The notes below the pieces were generated by a model. The model saw only the letters and a list, made by a program, of their open reading frames with translations, was not told where the DNA came from and did no database searches. This document shows, one piece after another, positions 16,304-23,915 of a DNA stretch of 38,350 bases. Numbering within the stretch: the stretch's first letter is position 1; each line of letters begins with the position of its first letter. The stretch is from Micromonospora solifontis (GTDB lineage: Bacteria > Actinomycetota > Actinomycetes > Mycobacteriales > Micromonosporaceae). The position numbers and the translations under genes are program-made. The stretch is taken from assembly GCF_003725545.1 (NCBI RefSeq), contig NZ_RJLN01000051.1:1-38350 (forward strand), written 5' to 3'.

Positions 16304-17794
16304 TCAGCCGGCGGCGGGTGGCGGGACGGTGATGGACCGCTTGAGGATCTTGCCGGTGGGCCCCTTCGGCAGGGCCGGCACGATCCACACCTGGCGCGGG
16401 TACTTGTAGGCCGCGAGCTGCCCCTTGACGTACTCCCGCAGCTCCGCCGGGTCGGCGTCGGCCCCGGGGCGCAGCGCCACCACGGCCACCACCTCCTCGC
16501 CGAGCGTCGGGTACGGCATGCCCAGCACCGCCGCCTCGGCGACGGCCGGGTGCTCGTAGAGCACCTCCTCGACCTCGCGGGGATAGACGTTGAAGCCGCC
16601 CCGGATCACCAGGTCCTTGGTCCGGTCGACGATCCGGTAGTAGCCGTCGGCGTCCCGGGCACCCAGGTCACCGGTGCGGAACCAGCCGTCGACGATCGCC
16701 TCGGCGGTCGCCTCCGGCCGCCGCCAGTAGCCCTTCATGACGTTGTGGCCGCGGATGACGATCTCCCCGACCTCGTCGGTCGCGGCCGGCGCGCCGTCGG
16801 CGGTCCGCACGTCCATCTCCACCCCGTCGATCGGGGTGCCGATGCTGCCCGGCTTGCGCGGCCGGTCCGGGTGGTTGAACGAGGCGACCGGGGAGGTCTC
16901 GGAGAGGCCGTAGCCCTCCAGGATCACGCAGCCGAACTTCTCCTCGAAGCGGCGCAGCAGTTCCACCGGCAGCGCGGCCCCGCCGGAGACGCAGGTGCGC
17001 AGGGCGGACAGGTCCGGCTGGTCGTCGCCGGCCGCAGCGAGCAGCGCCGCGTACATGGTCGGCACCCCGGCGAACACGGTGGCCCGGTCGCGGACCAGGA
17101 TCTCCAACGCCTGGGCGGCGTCGAACCGGGGCAGCAGGGTGAGCGTCGCACCGGCGGCGACCGCGCAGTTCAGGGCGATGGTCTGGCCGAACGAGTGGAA
17201 CAGCGGCAGCGCCCCGAACATCACGTCCCCACCGCCCAGCCCGAGCAGGGTGGCGTTGCTGACCTCGACGTTGCGGCACAGGTTGTCGTGGGTGAGTTCG
17301 GCTCCCTTCGGCTGCCCGGTGGTGCCGGAGGTGTAGAGGATCACCGCGGTCTCGTCGCCGTCCCGCTCCACCAACCCGGTGACCGGCTCGTACGCGGCCA
17401 GCAGGTCGGTGAGCCCGTCGGGGGTCACCGCGACGCTCAGCCCGTCGGCCCGGTCGACCGCGGCCTGCTCGGTGGTGTGCCAGGCGAGGATGCCCTTGGC
17501 GCCGGAGTCCTCCAGGTAGTAGTCCACCTCGCGCGGCTTGAGCAGCGGGTTCATCGGGACGACCACCGCGCCGGCGCGCAGGATGCCGTAGTAGAGCACG
17601 GCGAACTCGGGCACGTTCGGCAGCATCAGGGCCACCCGGTCGCCGGGCGCCACCCCGTGCTTGCGCAGGTAGCCGGCGCACCGGGCCGAGGCGTCGTCGA
17701 GTTCGGCGTAGCTGACCGTCCGGTCGCCCAGCTTCAGCGCCGGCCGGTGCGGGTCTCGGGAGACCGCCGCGAGCAGAATCGAGGCGAGGTTCAT
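16304..17794 (-). CDS. Acyl-CoA synthetase (AMP-forming, long-chain fatty acid-CoA ligase type)
   Basis: A 496-aa adenylate-forming enzyme that activates a carboxylic acid with ATP and CoA. The P-loop-like motif is ILYTSGTTGQPKGAELTH; other motifs are GYGLSETSP, WFRTGDLGARDADGYYRIVD, DRTKDLVIRGGFNVYP and the catalytic Lys near the C-terminus in PTGKILKR. The ATG at 17794 overlaps the stop of the alpha/beta hydrolase gene (ATGA) and follows GAAGGGAG. The context (hydrolase, TetR regulator, divergent PHB-depolymerase-like esterase) suggests uptake or turnover of ester-derived fatty or hydroxy acids. The chain-length preference is unknown. Confidence 0.93.
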   Translation of the reverse strand: MNLASILLAAVSRDPHRPALKLGDRTVSYAELDDASARCAGYLRKHGVAPGDRVALMLPNVPEFAVLYYGILRAGAVVVPMNPLLKPREVDYYLEDSGAKGILAWHTTEQAAVDRADGLSVAVTPDGLTDLLAAYEPVTGLVERDGDETAVILYTSGTTGQPKGAELTHDNLCRNVEVSNATLLGLGGGDVMFGALPLFHSFGQTIALNCAVAAGATLTLLPRFDAAQALEILVRDRATVFAGVPTMYAALLAAAGDDQPDLSALRTCVSGGAALPVELLRRFEEKFGCVILEGYGLSETSPVASFNHPDRPRKPGSIGTPIDGVEMDVRTADGAPAATDEVGEIVIRGHNVMKGYWRRPEATAEAIVDGWFRTGDLGARDADGYYRIVDRTKDLVIRGGFNVYPREVEEVLYEHPAVAEAAVLGMPYPTLGEEVVAVVALRPGADADPAELREYVKGQLAAYKYPRQVWIVPALPKGPTGKILKRSITVPPPAAG

Positions 17795-18669
17795 CCCCGG
17801 CTCCCTTCCTCGGCGGTCAGCCGCCGCGCGATGGTGGCGGCCGGGCCGTCGGTCATCAGGATCGTGTAGTGGTTGGCGTCGACCAGTTCGGTGACCAGGT
17901 GCGGGGCCCGGTCCCGCCAGTGCGCGACGAGCGGTTCGGGCAGCAGCCCCGGTTCCTGGCCGAACATGCCACGCGGGGCGTGCAGCAGCACCGTGGGTAC
18001 GGCCAGCCCGCGCAGGTCGGCCGCGAAGGAGTCGGCCTCGACCAGCAGGTCCCGGCCGTCGGCCCGGACCGCCTCCGGGTTGACCCGGGAACGGATCGCG
18101 CCGTCCGGCCCGGTGGCGTCGTAGCGCACGTACTCGGTCATGTCGTCGGTCCACTCGGCGGCCAGGGCCGGGTGTGCCCGGAAGAAGTCGACGTACGCCT
18201 CGACCGAGGGGAAGGTGTCGCTGAGCCGGGCGATGGCCGGGCCGAGGGTGGCGGCGAGCACCGCGTCCGGGTCCGCACCGGGGACCGTCGGCAGCGGCAG
18301 GCCGCCGTCCACCAGCACCAGCCGGGTGAACAGCTCCGGCCTGCGGGTGGCGGCGCGCAGGGCCGCGTACGCCCCCATGGACTGCCCGACCAGGGCGACC
18401 GGGCGGCCCTGGCCGAACTGGGTGGCGGCCGCGCAGATGTCCTCGGCGTGCCGGGTCATCCCGTACGGGCCGGGCAGCTCGGCGCTGCCGCCCCGCCCGC
18501 GCAGGTCGAGCGCGATCAGGCTCCAGTCCGCCGGCATCCGCCGGGCCACCGCGAGGTACGCCATCGCGGAGGCGGTGATGCCGTGCGCGGCGATCGCGAT
18601 CTTCGGGCCGGCGCCGAACCGGAGGGCGGTGAGGGTGCCGTCGGGCACCTCGACCTTCACCTGTTCCAT
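17791..18669 (-). CDS. Alpha/beta hydrolase
   Basis: 292 aa with the alpha/beta-hydrolase fold: HGITASAMAYLAVARRMP (oxyanion HG), LIALDLRGRGGSAELPGPYG, nucleophile elbow LVGQSMGAYAALRA (Ser in GQSMG) and a C-terminal His in VDANHYTILM. It has no signal peptide and is probably a cytoplasmic esterase, lipase or thioesterase-like enzyme. I chose the ATG at 18669 because AGGAAAGG lies 5-9 bp upstream; a TTG at 18678 would be in frame but abuts the ribosome binding site. Translationally coupled to the downstream acyl-CoA synthetase and preceded by a TetR gene 34 bp away. Confidence 0.9.
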   Translation of the reverse strand: MEQVKVEVPDGTLTALRFGAGPKIAIAAHGITASAMAYLAVARRMPADWSLIALDLRGRGGSAELPGPYGMTRHAEDICAAATQFGQGRPVALVGQSMGAYAALRAATRRPELFTRLVLVDGGLPLPTVPGADPDAVLAATLGPAIARLSDTFPSVEAYVDFFRAHPALAAEWTDDMTEYVRYDATGPDGAIRSRVNPEAVRADGRDLLVEADSFAADLRGLAVPTVLLHAPRGMFGQEPGLLPEPLVAHWRDRAPHLVTELVDANHYTILMTDGPAATIARRLTAEEGSRG

Positions 18670-18703
18670 GGGGGTCAACCTTTCCTGGTAGGGGGAGTGC
18701 CGG

Positions 18704-19357
18704 TCAGCCGCGGGGGAGCGGACTGCCGACCAGGCGCAGGGCGAAGCCGACGAAGGCGTCGGCGACCTGCTCGCGGGTGTACGGCTGGTCGGGGCCGAAC
18801 CAGTTGGCCACCCGCATGCCGAGGCTGCCGATGGCGATGCCGGTCAGCGGCACGTCGGCGACGTCGAACGCGCCGGCCGTCGCCCCCCGCTCCAGCACGG
18901 CCAGCAGGAGCTGCCGCGCCTCCTCGCGCAGCGCGAGGGCGGGCGCGGCGCTTTCCGGGGAGAGGGCGTGCAGCTCGTGGTTGGCGACCAGGGCGAGCAG
19001 CGGATAGTCGGTGTGCACCAGGACCTGGGCCCGGACCAGGGCGGCGAGCTGTTCCGCCGGGTCGTCGCCGGCCGCCCCGGCCGCCTCGACCATGCGGCGG
19101 CGCAGCTCCTCGTGGCCGAGCCGGATCAGCTCGGCCAGCACGTGCTCCTTGGCCGGGTAGTGGGCGTAGAGGGTGGCCGAGTTGATGCCGACCTCGCGGG
19201 CGATGTCGCGGATCGAGGCGCCGTGGAAGCCGTACTCGGCGAAGAGCCTCAGTGCCGCGCGCAGGATCCGGCCCCGGGTGCCCGGCGGGGTGACCCCCTC
19301 GGGTAGCTCGACGGCGACGGCGGTGAGCCGGCGGGGATCCCACGAGGTCTGCGTCAC
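18704..19357 (-). CDS. TetR-family transcriptional regulator
   Basis: 217 aa. N-terminal TetR helix-turn-helix: RGRILRAALRLFAEYGFHGA, SIRDIAREVGINSATLYAHY, PAKEHVLAELI. The C-terminal ligand-binding half contains LALVANHELHALSPESAAPA and SLGMRVANWFGPDQPYT, close to regulators of fatty-acid degradation genes. The GTG at 19357 is preceded by GGAGGAG. It is the first gene of a TetR-hydrolase-ligase operon and divergent from a secreted esterase. A dyad that overlaps the esterase promoter is its likely operator. Confidence 0.92.
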   Translation of the reverse strand: MTQTSWDPRRLTAVAVELPEGVTPPGTRGRILRAALRLFAEYGFHGASIRDIAREVGINSATLYAHYPAKEHVLAELIRLGHEELRRRMVEAAGAAGDDPAEQLAALVRAQVLVHTDYPLLALVANHELHALSPESAAPALALREEARQLLLAVLERGATAGAFDVADVPLTGIAIGSLGMRVANWFGPDQPYTREQVADAFVGFALRLVGSPLPRG

Positions 19358-19377
19358 CGGCGCTCCTCCAACGTGCC

Positions 19378-19395
19378 CAACCAAACGATTGGTTG
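19378..19395. promoter_or_regulatory. Candidate TetR operator
   Basis: Perfect 7-bp arms CAACCAA (19378-19384) and TTGGTTG (19389-19395) around ACGA, directly upstream of the TetR start and overlapping the -35 hexamer of the divergent esterase promoter. Binding here would repress the esterase and probably the regulator operon. Confidence 0.7.
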
Positions 19396-19421
19396 ACAGC
19401 CTAGTGCGGCGAGCGCATAGT
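19393..19421 (+). promoter_or_regulatory. Sigma70-type promoter for the esterase gene
   Basis: Consensus -35 TTGACA at 19393-19398, a 17-bp spacer and -10 CATAGT at 19416-19421 (4 of 6 positions match TATAAT). The start of transcription would fall near 19428, about 60 nt before the start codon. The -35 element shares bases with the TetR dyad. Confidence 0.6.
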
Positions 19422-19440
19422 GACCAGCATCACTTTTCCA

Positions 19441-19454
19441 ACCGATCGATCGGT
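19441..19454. promoter_or_regulatory. 14-bp perfect palindrome in the esterase leader
   Basis: ACCGATCGATCGGT is self-complementary over all 14 bases and sits just downstream of the predicted transcription start of the esterase. It could be a second operator (roadblock position) for the TetR protein or another regulator. Its sequence differs from the 19378-19395 dyad. Confidence 0.45.
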
Positions 19455-19489
19455 AGCCACCACCACCCACCCACCGAGGAGCACCGGTC

Positions 19490-20479
19490 ATGCCCCAACC
19501 CGTCCCCGCGCGGCGCCTGCGCCGCCTCGCCACCGCCGCGCTCGCCGTCCTGCTCGCCCTGCTCGGCGCGCCCGCCGCCCCCGCCCGGGCGGCGAGCGGC
19601 ACCTGGTTCTACGGCACCTACGCCAACCTCGCCGGCACCCGCGACTACCACGGCTACGTGCCGTCGACCTACCGGCCCGGCACGCCGATGCCGCTGCTGG
19701 TGGCGCTGCACGGCTGCACCGAGAACGACGTCGGCTTCGACCTGCTCACCGGGCTCAGCGCCCGGGCCGAGCAACGCGGCTTCCTGGTCGTCTTCCCCGA
19801 CCAGTCGACGCTGGCCAACCCGGCCCAGTGCTGGAACTGGCCGCTGTCGATCAACCAGCACCGGGGCTGGGGCGAGCCGTCGATCATCGCCGGCATCACC
19901 GACCTGGTCCGCTCGCGCTGGACCGTCGACCCGGACCGGGTGTACGTCACCGGGGTCTCGGCGGGCGGGGTCATGTCGATGATCATGGCGGTGACCTACC
20001 CCGACCGGTACGCGGCCGCGGCCAGCGTCGCCGGCTGCGAGTACGAGTGCGACGTGCTCCGGCTCCGCTCACCCGACCAGGCCGGGCTGGACGCCTGGCG
20101 GGAGATGGGCAGCCGGGCCCGGCCGGTGCCGGTGCTGGTCTTCCAGGGCACCGCCGACCTCGTGGTGGCCCCGGCCACCGCCGACCGGATCGTCGGGCAG
20201 TGGGCCCAGACGGACGACCTCGCCCTCGACGGGCTCGACGACGGCGACGTCACCGCCACCCCGACCCTGGTCGAACGCGGCCAGGTCCCCGGTGGCCGCA
20301 CCTACACCCACTCGGTCCACCGGGGCCCGGACGGGACCGTGCTGATCGAGGAGTACCTGATCGACGGGGCCGGACACGTCTACCCGGGCGGCTGCGGCTG
20401 CAGCCTCTACGGCGACCCGTCCGGCCCGGACGCCAGCGGGCTGAGCTGGGACTTCTTCCTGGCCCACCCGCGACGCTGA
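19490..20479 (+). CDS. Secreted PHB-depolymerase-family esterase
   Basis: 329 aa with a signal peptide (RRLRRLATAALAVLLALLGA, cleavage near ARAAS). Esterase_PHB fold: LLVALHGCTENDVGFDLLTG, LVVFPDQSTLANPAQCWNW, nucleophile GVSAGGVMS, Asp in FQGTADLVVAP and His in GAGHVYPGG. Cys residues in ASVAGCEYECD and GGCGCSL could form disulfides. It is an extracellular esterase acting on polyesters or acetyl/feruloyl groups; the substrate cannot be fixed. A TTGACA promoter and TetR dyad lie upstream, linking it to the divergent acyl-CoA synthetase operon. A strong terminator follows. Confidence 0.9.
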   Translation: MPQPVPARRLRRLATAALAVLLALLGAPAAPARAASGTWFYGTYANLAGTRDYHGYVPSTYRPGTPMPLLVALHGCTENDVGFDLLTGLSARAEQRGFLVVFPDQSTLANPAQCWNWPLSINQHRGWGEPSIIAGITDLVRSRWTVDPDRVYVTGVSAGGVMSMIMAVTYPDRYAAAASVAGCEYECDVLRLRSPDQAGLDAWREMGSRARPVPVLVFQGTADLVVAPATADRIVGQWAQTDDLALDGLDDGDVTATPTLVERGQVPGGRTYTHSVHRGPDGTVLIEEYLIDGAGHVYPGGCGCSLYGDPSGPDASGLSWDFFLAHPRR

Positions 20480-20487
20480 CGGGGGTC

Positions 20488-20516
20488 GGCGCGGCCGGAC
20501 CCGGTCCGGCCGCGCC
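20488..20516 (+). terminator. Stem-loop terminator after the esterase gene
   Basis: Perfect 13-bp arms GGCGCGGCCGGAC (20488-20500) and GTCCGGCCGCGCC (20504-20516) with a 3-nt loop, 8 bp after the stop codon. No U-tract. Confidence 0.7.
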
Positions 20517-20588
20517 GGCGGCGGGTAGCCGAAAAACACCCGATCTCCAAGACGTGAGTTGCAGCTCCATCGTGGTTAGAGTGTCGCG

Positions 20589-21275
20589 GTGCATGACGGA
20601 GTCCAGGCCCAGGTGCCGGTGCTGTACGTGTCGGACACCGACACCGCCCGCCGGTTCTACGCGACCTTCGGCTACGCCGAGGTACGCACCGGCGGCGACG
20701 GCGCGTCCCGCTGGTCCTACCTGCAGTGCGGGGAGCTGACCCTGCTCCTGGCGGAGGTGAAACCCCGCCTGGTCACCGTCGAACTGCCACTGCTCATCTA
20801 CCTCTACGTCGACGACCTCGCCGCCACCATGGCGCGACTGACCGCCGCCGGCTACTCCGTCGAGCCCGCCGGCCACCCCGCGCACGCCCCCGGCGGCGAG
20901 TGCCGCACCACCGACCCCGACGGCAACGCGGTCGTCTTCGGGCAGCGCCGGGCCGTGCCCGACCAGCGCCGCGACCCGGAGTCCGGCAAGGAGGCCCGGT
21001 TCTCGCTGATCCGCGAGGCCGCCAAGGTGGTCCGCCGGTCCGGCGGCGCGCCGGCCCGCTGCCAGATCGGCGGCCCGCGCGGCGAGCCGTGCCCGGAGCC
21101 CGCCGAGGTGAAGCTCGCCGACTCCTGGGGCGACACGGTGTGGGGCTGCCTGGCGCACGCCGACGAGGCGCTGCTCAACGCCCGTGGCGCGTTCCTGGCC
21201 ACCGAGGACGGGTCCGGCCTGGGCGCGTTCCTGCGAAGCCGGCGGGCCCACCCGGAGCAGGTGCCCCAGGCCTGA
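20589..21275 (+). CDS. VOC-domain protein with a Cys/His C-terminal domain
   Basis: 228 aa. Residues about 5-120 form a vicinal-oxygen-chelate (glyoxalase/bleomycin-resistance-like) domain: VPVLYVSDTDTARRFYATFG, YLYVDDLAATMARLTAAGY, RTTDPDGNAVVFGQRR. The C-terminal roughly 75 residues form a second domain with C-x9-C, a later C-x2-H pair (CQIGGPRGEPC, WGDTVWGCLAHADEAL) and a conserved-looking LNARGAFLATEDG. It could bind zinc. The start is GTG at 20589 with a weak ribosome binding site. The function of the pairing is not known; resistance by ligand binding is only a family-level possibility. Confidence 0.85.
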   Translation: MHDGVQAQVPVLYVSDTDTARRFYATFGYAEVRTGGDGASRWSYLQCGELTLLLAEVKPRLVTVELPLLIYLYVDDLAATMARLTAAGYSVEPAGHPAHAPGGECRTTDPDGNAVVFGQRRAVPDQRRDPESGKEARFSLIREAAKVVRRSGGAPARCQIGGPRGEPCPEPAEVKLADSWGDTVWGCLAHADEALLNARGAFLATEDGSGLGAFLRSRRAHPEQVPQA

Positions 21276-21323
21276 CCCGCGCCCGCCCGCCTCGCCCCGG
21301 TCCACCCGCCGGTAGGAAAGCTT

Positions 21324-21343
21324 CGAGCAGGTATTCATGCTCG
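21324..21343. promoter_or_regulatory. Dyad upstream of the M23 peptidase
   Basis: CGAGCA (21324-21329) and TGCTCG (21338-21343) with an 8-bp spacer in the 138-bp gap before the M23 gene. It may be an operator or a small RNA hairpin. I looked for c-di-AMP riboswitch elements, which often precede such genes in actinomycetes, and do not see them. Confidence 0.35.
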
Positions 21344-21413
21344 TAGCTATTTACCGTTGCCCGCCACCGCCATAGCATCGAGCAACATCGTTGCCAATGT
21401 GGAGGGGGAGTCG

Positions 21414-21974
21414 ATGTCCGTATCGCTCAGCGGGGCGCGGTGGCGCTTCCTGGCGCTGCTCACCGCGGCGGTCGTCGCCGCGAGCACGCTGCTCGGGGCG
21501 CAGCCCGCGCAGGCCGCCCGCCCGGCCTTCAAGATGCCGTTCCTGTGCGGGCAGACCTGGCAGGGCAACAACTGGAACGGGCACAGCCCGGCCCACTCGA
21601 TCGACTGGAACCACTACGACGCGAACGGCAACCCCGACGACTACGGCCGGCGGGTGCTCGCCAGCGCCGGTGGCACGGTGCTGGAGTCGTACTACTCGAC
21701 CACCACCGGCTACGGCAACACCATCGTCATCGGGCACGGCGACGGCTGGCGCACCCGCTACGCCCACCTCAGCGAACGCCTGGTGGCCAAGGGCGACACC
21801 GTGAAGCTGGGTACCGTCATCGGGAAGGTCGGCGCCTCCTCCGCCAAGTACGACCTCAGCCCTCACCTGCACTACGAGCAGATCCACGACGGCAGTGTCG
21901 TCGTCGCGGTCGTCCAGGGCGTCACCTGGTCGGACTACCTCAAGCGCAACCAGACCAGCACCAACAACTGCTGA
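21414..21974 (+). CDS. Secreted M23-family (LytM-like) peptidase
   Basis: 186 aa with a Sec signal peptide ending near AQPAQAA. The M23 zinc-peptidase core is GHSPAHSIDWNHYDANGNPD (first His/Asp ligands), SAGGTVLESYYSTTTGYGNT, HGDGWRTRYAHLSERL (His) and SPHLHYEQ (the HxH ligand). It probably cleaves peptidoglycan cross-bridges or acts as a regulatory LytM factor. There is no separate wall-binding domain. The ATG at 21414 follows GGAGGGGGAG. Its stop lies only 9 bp from the stop of the convergent proline-rich gene. Confidence 0.9.
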   Translation: MSVSLSGARWRFLALLTAAVVAASTLLGAQPAQAARPAFKMPFLCGQTWQGNNWNGHSPAHSIDWNHYDANGNPDDYGRRVLASAGGTVLESYYSTTTGYGNTIVIGHGDGWRTRYAHLSERLVAKGDTVKLGTVIGKVGASSAKYDLSPHLHYEQIHDGSVVVAVVQGVTWSDYLKRNQTSTNNC

Positions 21975-21983
21975 CCCGCCGGA

Positions 21984-23066
21984 TCACCCGTCGGGCGGCT
22001 CGGGATGCTCCGGGCCGCCCGAGGATGTCTCGCCCGGCTGGGCCGGCGCTCGCTCGCCCGGCTGCCTCGGCGTCCGGTCGCCGGGCTGGGTGGGCATCCG
22101 CTCGCCTGGGCGCGGGGGCGTCCGGTCGCCGGGCCGCGTCGGTGTCGGGGGCCGCCCGGGGGTCGGGTGGGGAGGACGCGGAGGGGGCGGCGGCAGCAGC
22201 GGTTCGAGCGGGGTGAACTGCTCCACCGGCGAATCCGGCGGGAACCGCCGCCGGCGCTGCTCGGCGGCCCGGGGCGGTGCCTCGCCCGCCCGCTGGTGCG
22301 GTGGATGATCCTCCCGGAGAGCCTCCGGCATGCCGGCCGACGGGGGAGCGTCCGCCTCCGTGGACTCCGCCGCCTCCCGCGCCTGCCGTTCCTCGGCGTA
22401 CTCGGCGCGCCGCCGGTCCAGGTCGCGCTCGCACTCCAGCGCGATGCGCTGGTCCCAGTACGGCTGCAACAGCCGGCGGACCCGCTCGTCGAGGCGCACC
22501 GACACGTCCGGCTCGCAGGTGAACACGACCTCGCCCCGCACGTACGTCCACGGCAGCGCGTCGTCACCGGTGAACGCCGCGTGCAGGGCGATCTCCGCCT
22601 CCCGGGGGCGGTGCGGCGGGCTCTCCCGGGCACACCGGGTGGCGATGCGGTGCAGGCGCTGGCTGGCCTGCGCCTGGAAGTAGTCGACGTACCAGCCGAA
22701 CAGCTCCGGCCCCACGGAGTCGGAGGTCCAGGTGAAGGTGGTCCGCACCACGAAGCCGTACACCTGGCCCTGGGCCGGCACCAGTACGGCCGGGAGAACC
22801 CGCCGGTCGACGATCGTCACGGCCGGCTGCGGCTCGTCCGACCAGCGGAACTGGGCCAGGATCGGCCGGACCTTCGGCCACCACCCGCGCGTGCGCTCGC
22901 GCGCCCGGTCCCGGAGCCGCGCCGCCCGCTCCCGCCAGCGCCGACGCCCGCTGTCGCCGGGAGGGACGCCTGGCGGCGGGTCGGTCGGGGGACTGCCGGA
23001 ACCGGCCGGTCGGCCGGTCCCGCCCGTCCCGCTGGCTCGGATGCCGTCGTCGGGCGTCCCGGTCAT
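21984..23066 (-). CDS. Proline-rich protein of unknown function
   Basis: 360 aa; I do not recognise the family. Layout: a disordered Gly/Pro N-terminus (about 1-45), a basic stretch RRWRERAARLRDRARERTRG, then a compact middle domain (about 75-235). The middle starts at PAVTIVDRRVLPAVLVPAQG, contains YGFVVRTTFTWTSDSVGPEL and PWTYVRGEVVFTCEPDVSVR, and ends in a charged helix RRAEYAEERQAREAAES. A long Pro-rich tail follows, with five 8-residue repeats of the form PGDR/PGER. No signal peptide or membrane helix. The middle domain faintly recalls SPFH-like conserved hypotheticals; I would not name it. ATG at 23066 after GAGGGGG. Confidence 0.8.
   Translation of the reverse strand: MTGTPDDGIRASGTGGTGRPAGSGSPPTDPPPGVPPGDSGRRRWRERAARLRDRARERTRGWWPKVRPILAQFRWSDEPQPAVTIVDRRVLPAVLVPAQGQVYGFVVRTTFTWTSDSVGPELFGWYVDYFQAQASQRLHRIATRCARESPPHRPREAEIALHAAFTGDDALPWTYVRGEVVFTCEPDVSVRLDERVRRLLQPYWDQRIALECERDLDRRRAEYAEERQAREAAESTEADAPPSAGMPEALREDHPPHQRAGEAPPRAAEQRRRRFPPDSPVEQFTPLEPLLPPPPPRPPHPTPGRPPTPTRPGDRTPPRPGERMPTQPGDRTPRQPGERAPAQPGETSSGGPEHPEPPDG
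22030..22149 (-). repeat. Five 24-bp tandem repeats within the proline-rich gene
   Basis: Units start at 22030, 22054, 22078, 22102 and 22126, each beginning TCGCC and encoding an imperfect octapeptide around PGDR or PGER. The array is in frame and degenerate, so copy number could vary between strains without frameshift. Confidence 0.75.
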
Positions 23067-23635
23067 CGCACCCCCTCGTCGGAGCAGCCGTCCCGTCCAA
23101 GGTCGCCGGCGGTGCGTCGCGCGACCCGGGGGGACGGCCGGGTGAGGGGTGTGCCGGCCCGCCGCCGCTGGGCTGACGGTGGATCGTCGATCCACGCTAA
23201 CAAGGCGGCCCGGCGTGGCGCGGCAGCCGCGCGGGCGGTGAGTCGGGTCGAGGATCGGCTGCCGGTGGCGCCTCAGGCACACCCGGCGGACCGGATCGTG
23301 ACCGCACCCGGAGAGCCTGTTCCGGTGGCGGAGGTGGCGGCTTCCCTGGCCGCTCGTCGGCTTTCGACCGTGCGGACGGTGTACACCCTCATCTGGTCGG
23401 CCGCATTCGGTGCCGATTCTGGTGGCCGGCTCCACGATCCGGTCCTGTCCACGGGACCGCATCGTCCATATCGGACCGAGGTCGCCGGGTGACGTCTTGA
23501 TTCCTCTCGGTCGTGCTCCCTACGGTGAGGCTCCATCGCCGATGTGAGCTCTTGTGGCAACTCCTGACGCGGGAACGTGTGACGGTCAGTTGCCATGCCG
23601 GTGGTGCCATTCGCCTCATTGCTGTGGAGACCGAT
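23067..23635. other. Gene-poor 569-bp interval with a dyad and a promoter
   Basis: No convincing gene on either strand. GTGGATCG (23179-23186) and CGATCCAC (23188-23195) form a perfect 8-bp dyad about 115 bp upstream of the minus-strand proline-rich gene. The remaining sequence before 23495 looks like decayed coding DNA but I cannot assign it. The interval marks the transition from ordinary chromosome to the accessory region. Confidence 0.5.
23497..23526 (+). promoter_or_regulatory. Possible promoter of cluster A
   Basis: TTGATT (23497-23502) and TACGGT (23521-23526) are separated by 18 bp, about 110 bp upstream of the small membrane-protein gene that opens the cluster. The match is moderate. 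Confidence 0.35.
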
Positions 23636-23902
23636 ATGGAATGCACAATTGCGGTTGTCTATTTCGTCGGTTTTGTTGTCGCGATGGCCGTGCTGCGCCA
23701 CCGGGCCGGCGTGGGCCAGGGACGAATCAAGATCTTCGGCAGTGACGGATTCGGGCTGGACTGGTTCGTCCCGCACGTGGTGGCCGTGATGTTCTGGCCA
23801 GTGACCCTGGTCATCTGGCTCGCCCGCGGCCGCCCGGAGCCGCGGGTGGTCTTCAATCACAGGGCGGAGGAGCGGCGCCGCCGACAGGTGGCGGGCGGCT
23901 GA
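23636..23902 (+). CDS. Small membrane protein, unknown
   Basis: 88 aa from the ATG at 23636 (GGAGA upstream). The first helix is IAVVYFVGFVVAMAVL, the middle is HRAGVGQGRIKIFGSDGFGL, the second helix is DWFVPHVVAVMFWPVTLVIW, and the tail is basic and Arg-rich (AEERRRRQVAGG). The pattern fits a two-helix inner-membrane protein with a cytoplasmic tail. I know no family for it. A longer frame back to 23513 is open but does not look coding. It precedes the 239-aa gene by 13 bp, which suggests one operon. Confidence 0.65.
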   Translation: MECTIAVVYFVGFVVAMAVLRHRAGVGQGRIKIFGSDGFGLDWFVPHVVAVMFWPVTLVIWLARGRPEPRVVFNHRAEERRRRQVAGG

Positions 23903-23915
23903 GGAGGTCCGATCG

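Noticed and set aside
21276..21413. c-di-AMP (ydaO-type) riboswitch before the M23 peptidase
   Set aside because: The gap is short and the conserved riboswitch core sequences are not visible; only a small dyad is present.
23273..23860. 195-codon minus-strand frame over the small membrane-protein gene
   Set aside because: Its translation has no domain-like pattern and no ribosome binding site. The plus-strand gene with two clear helices is preferred.
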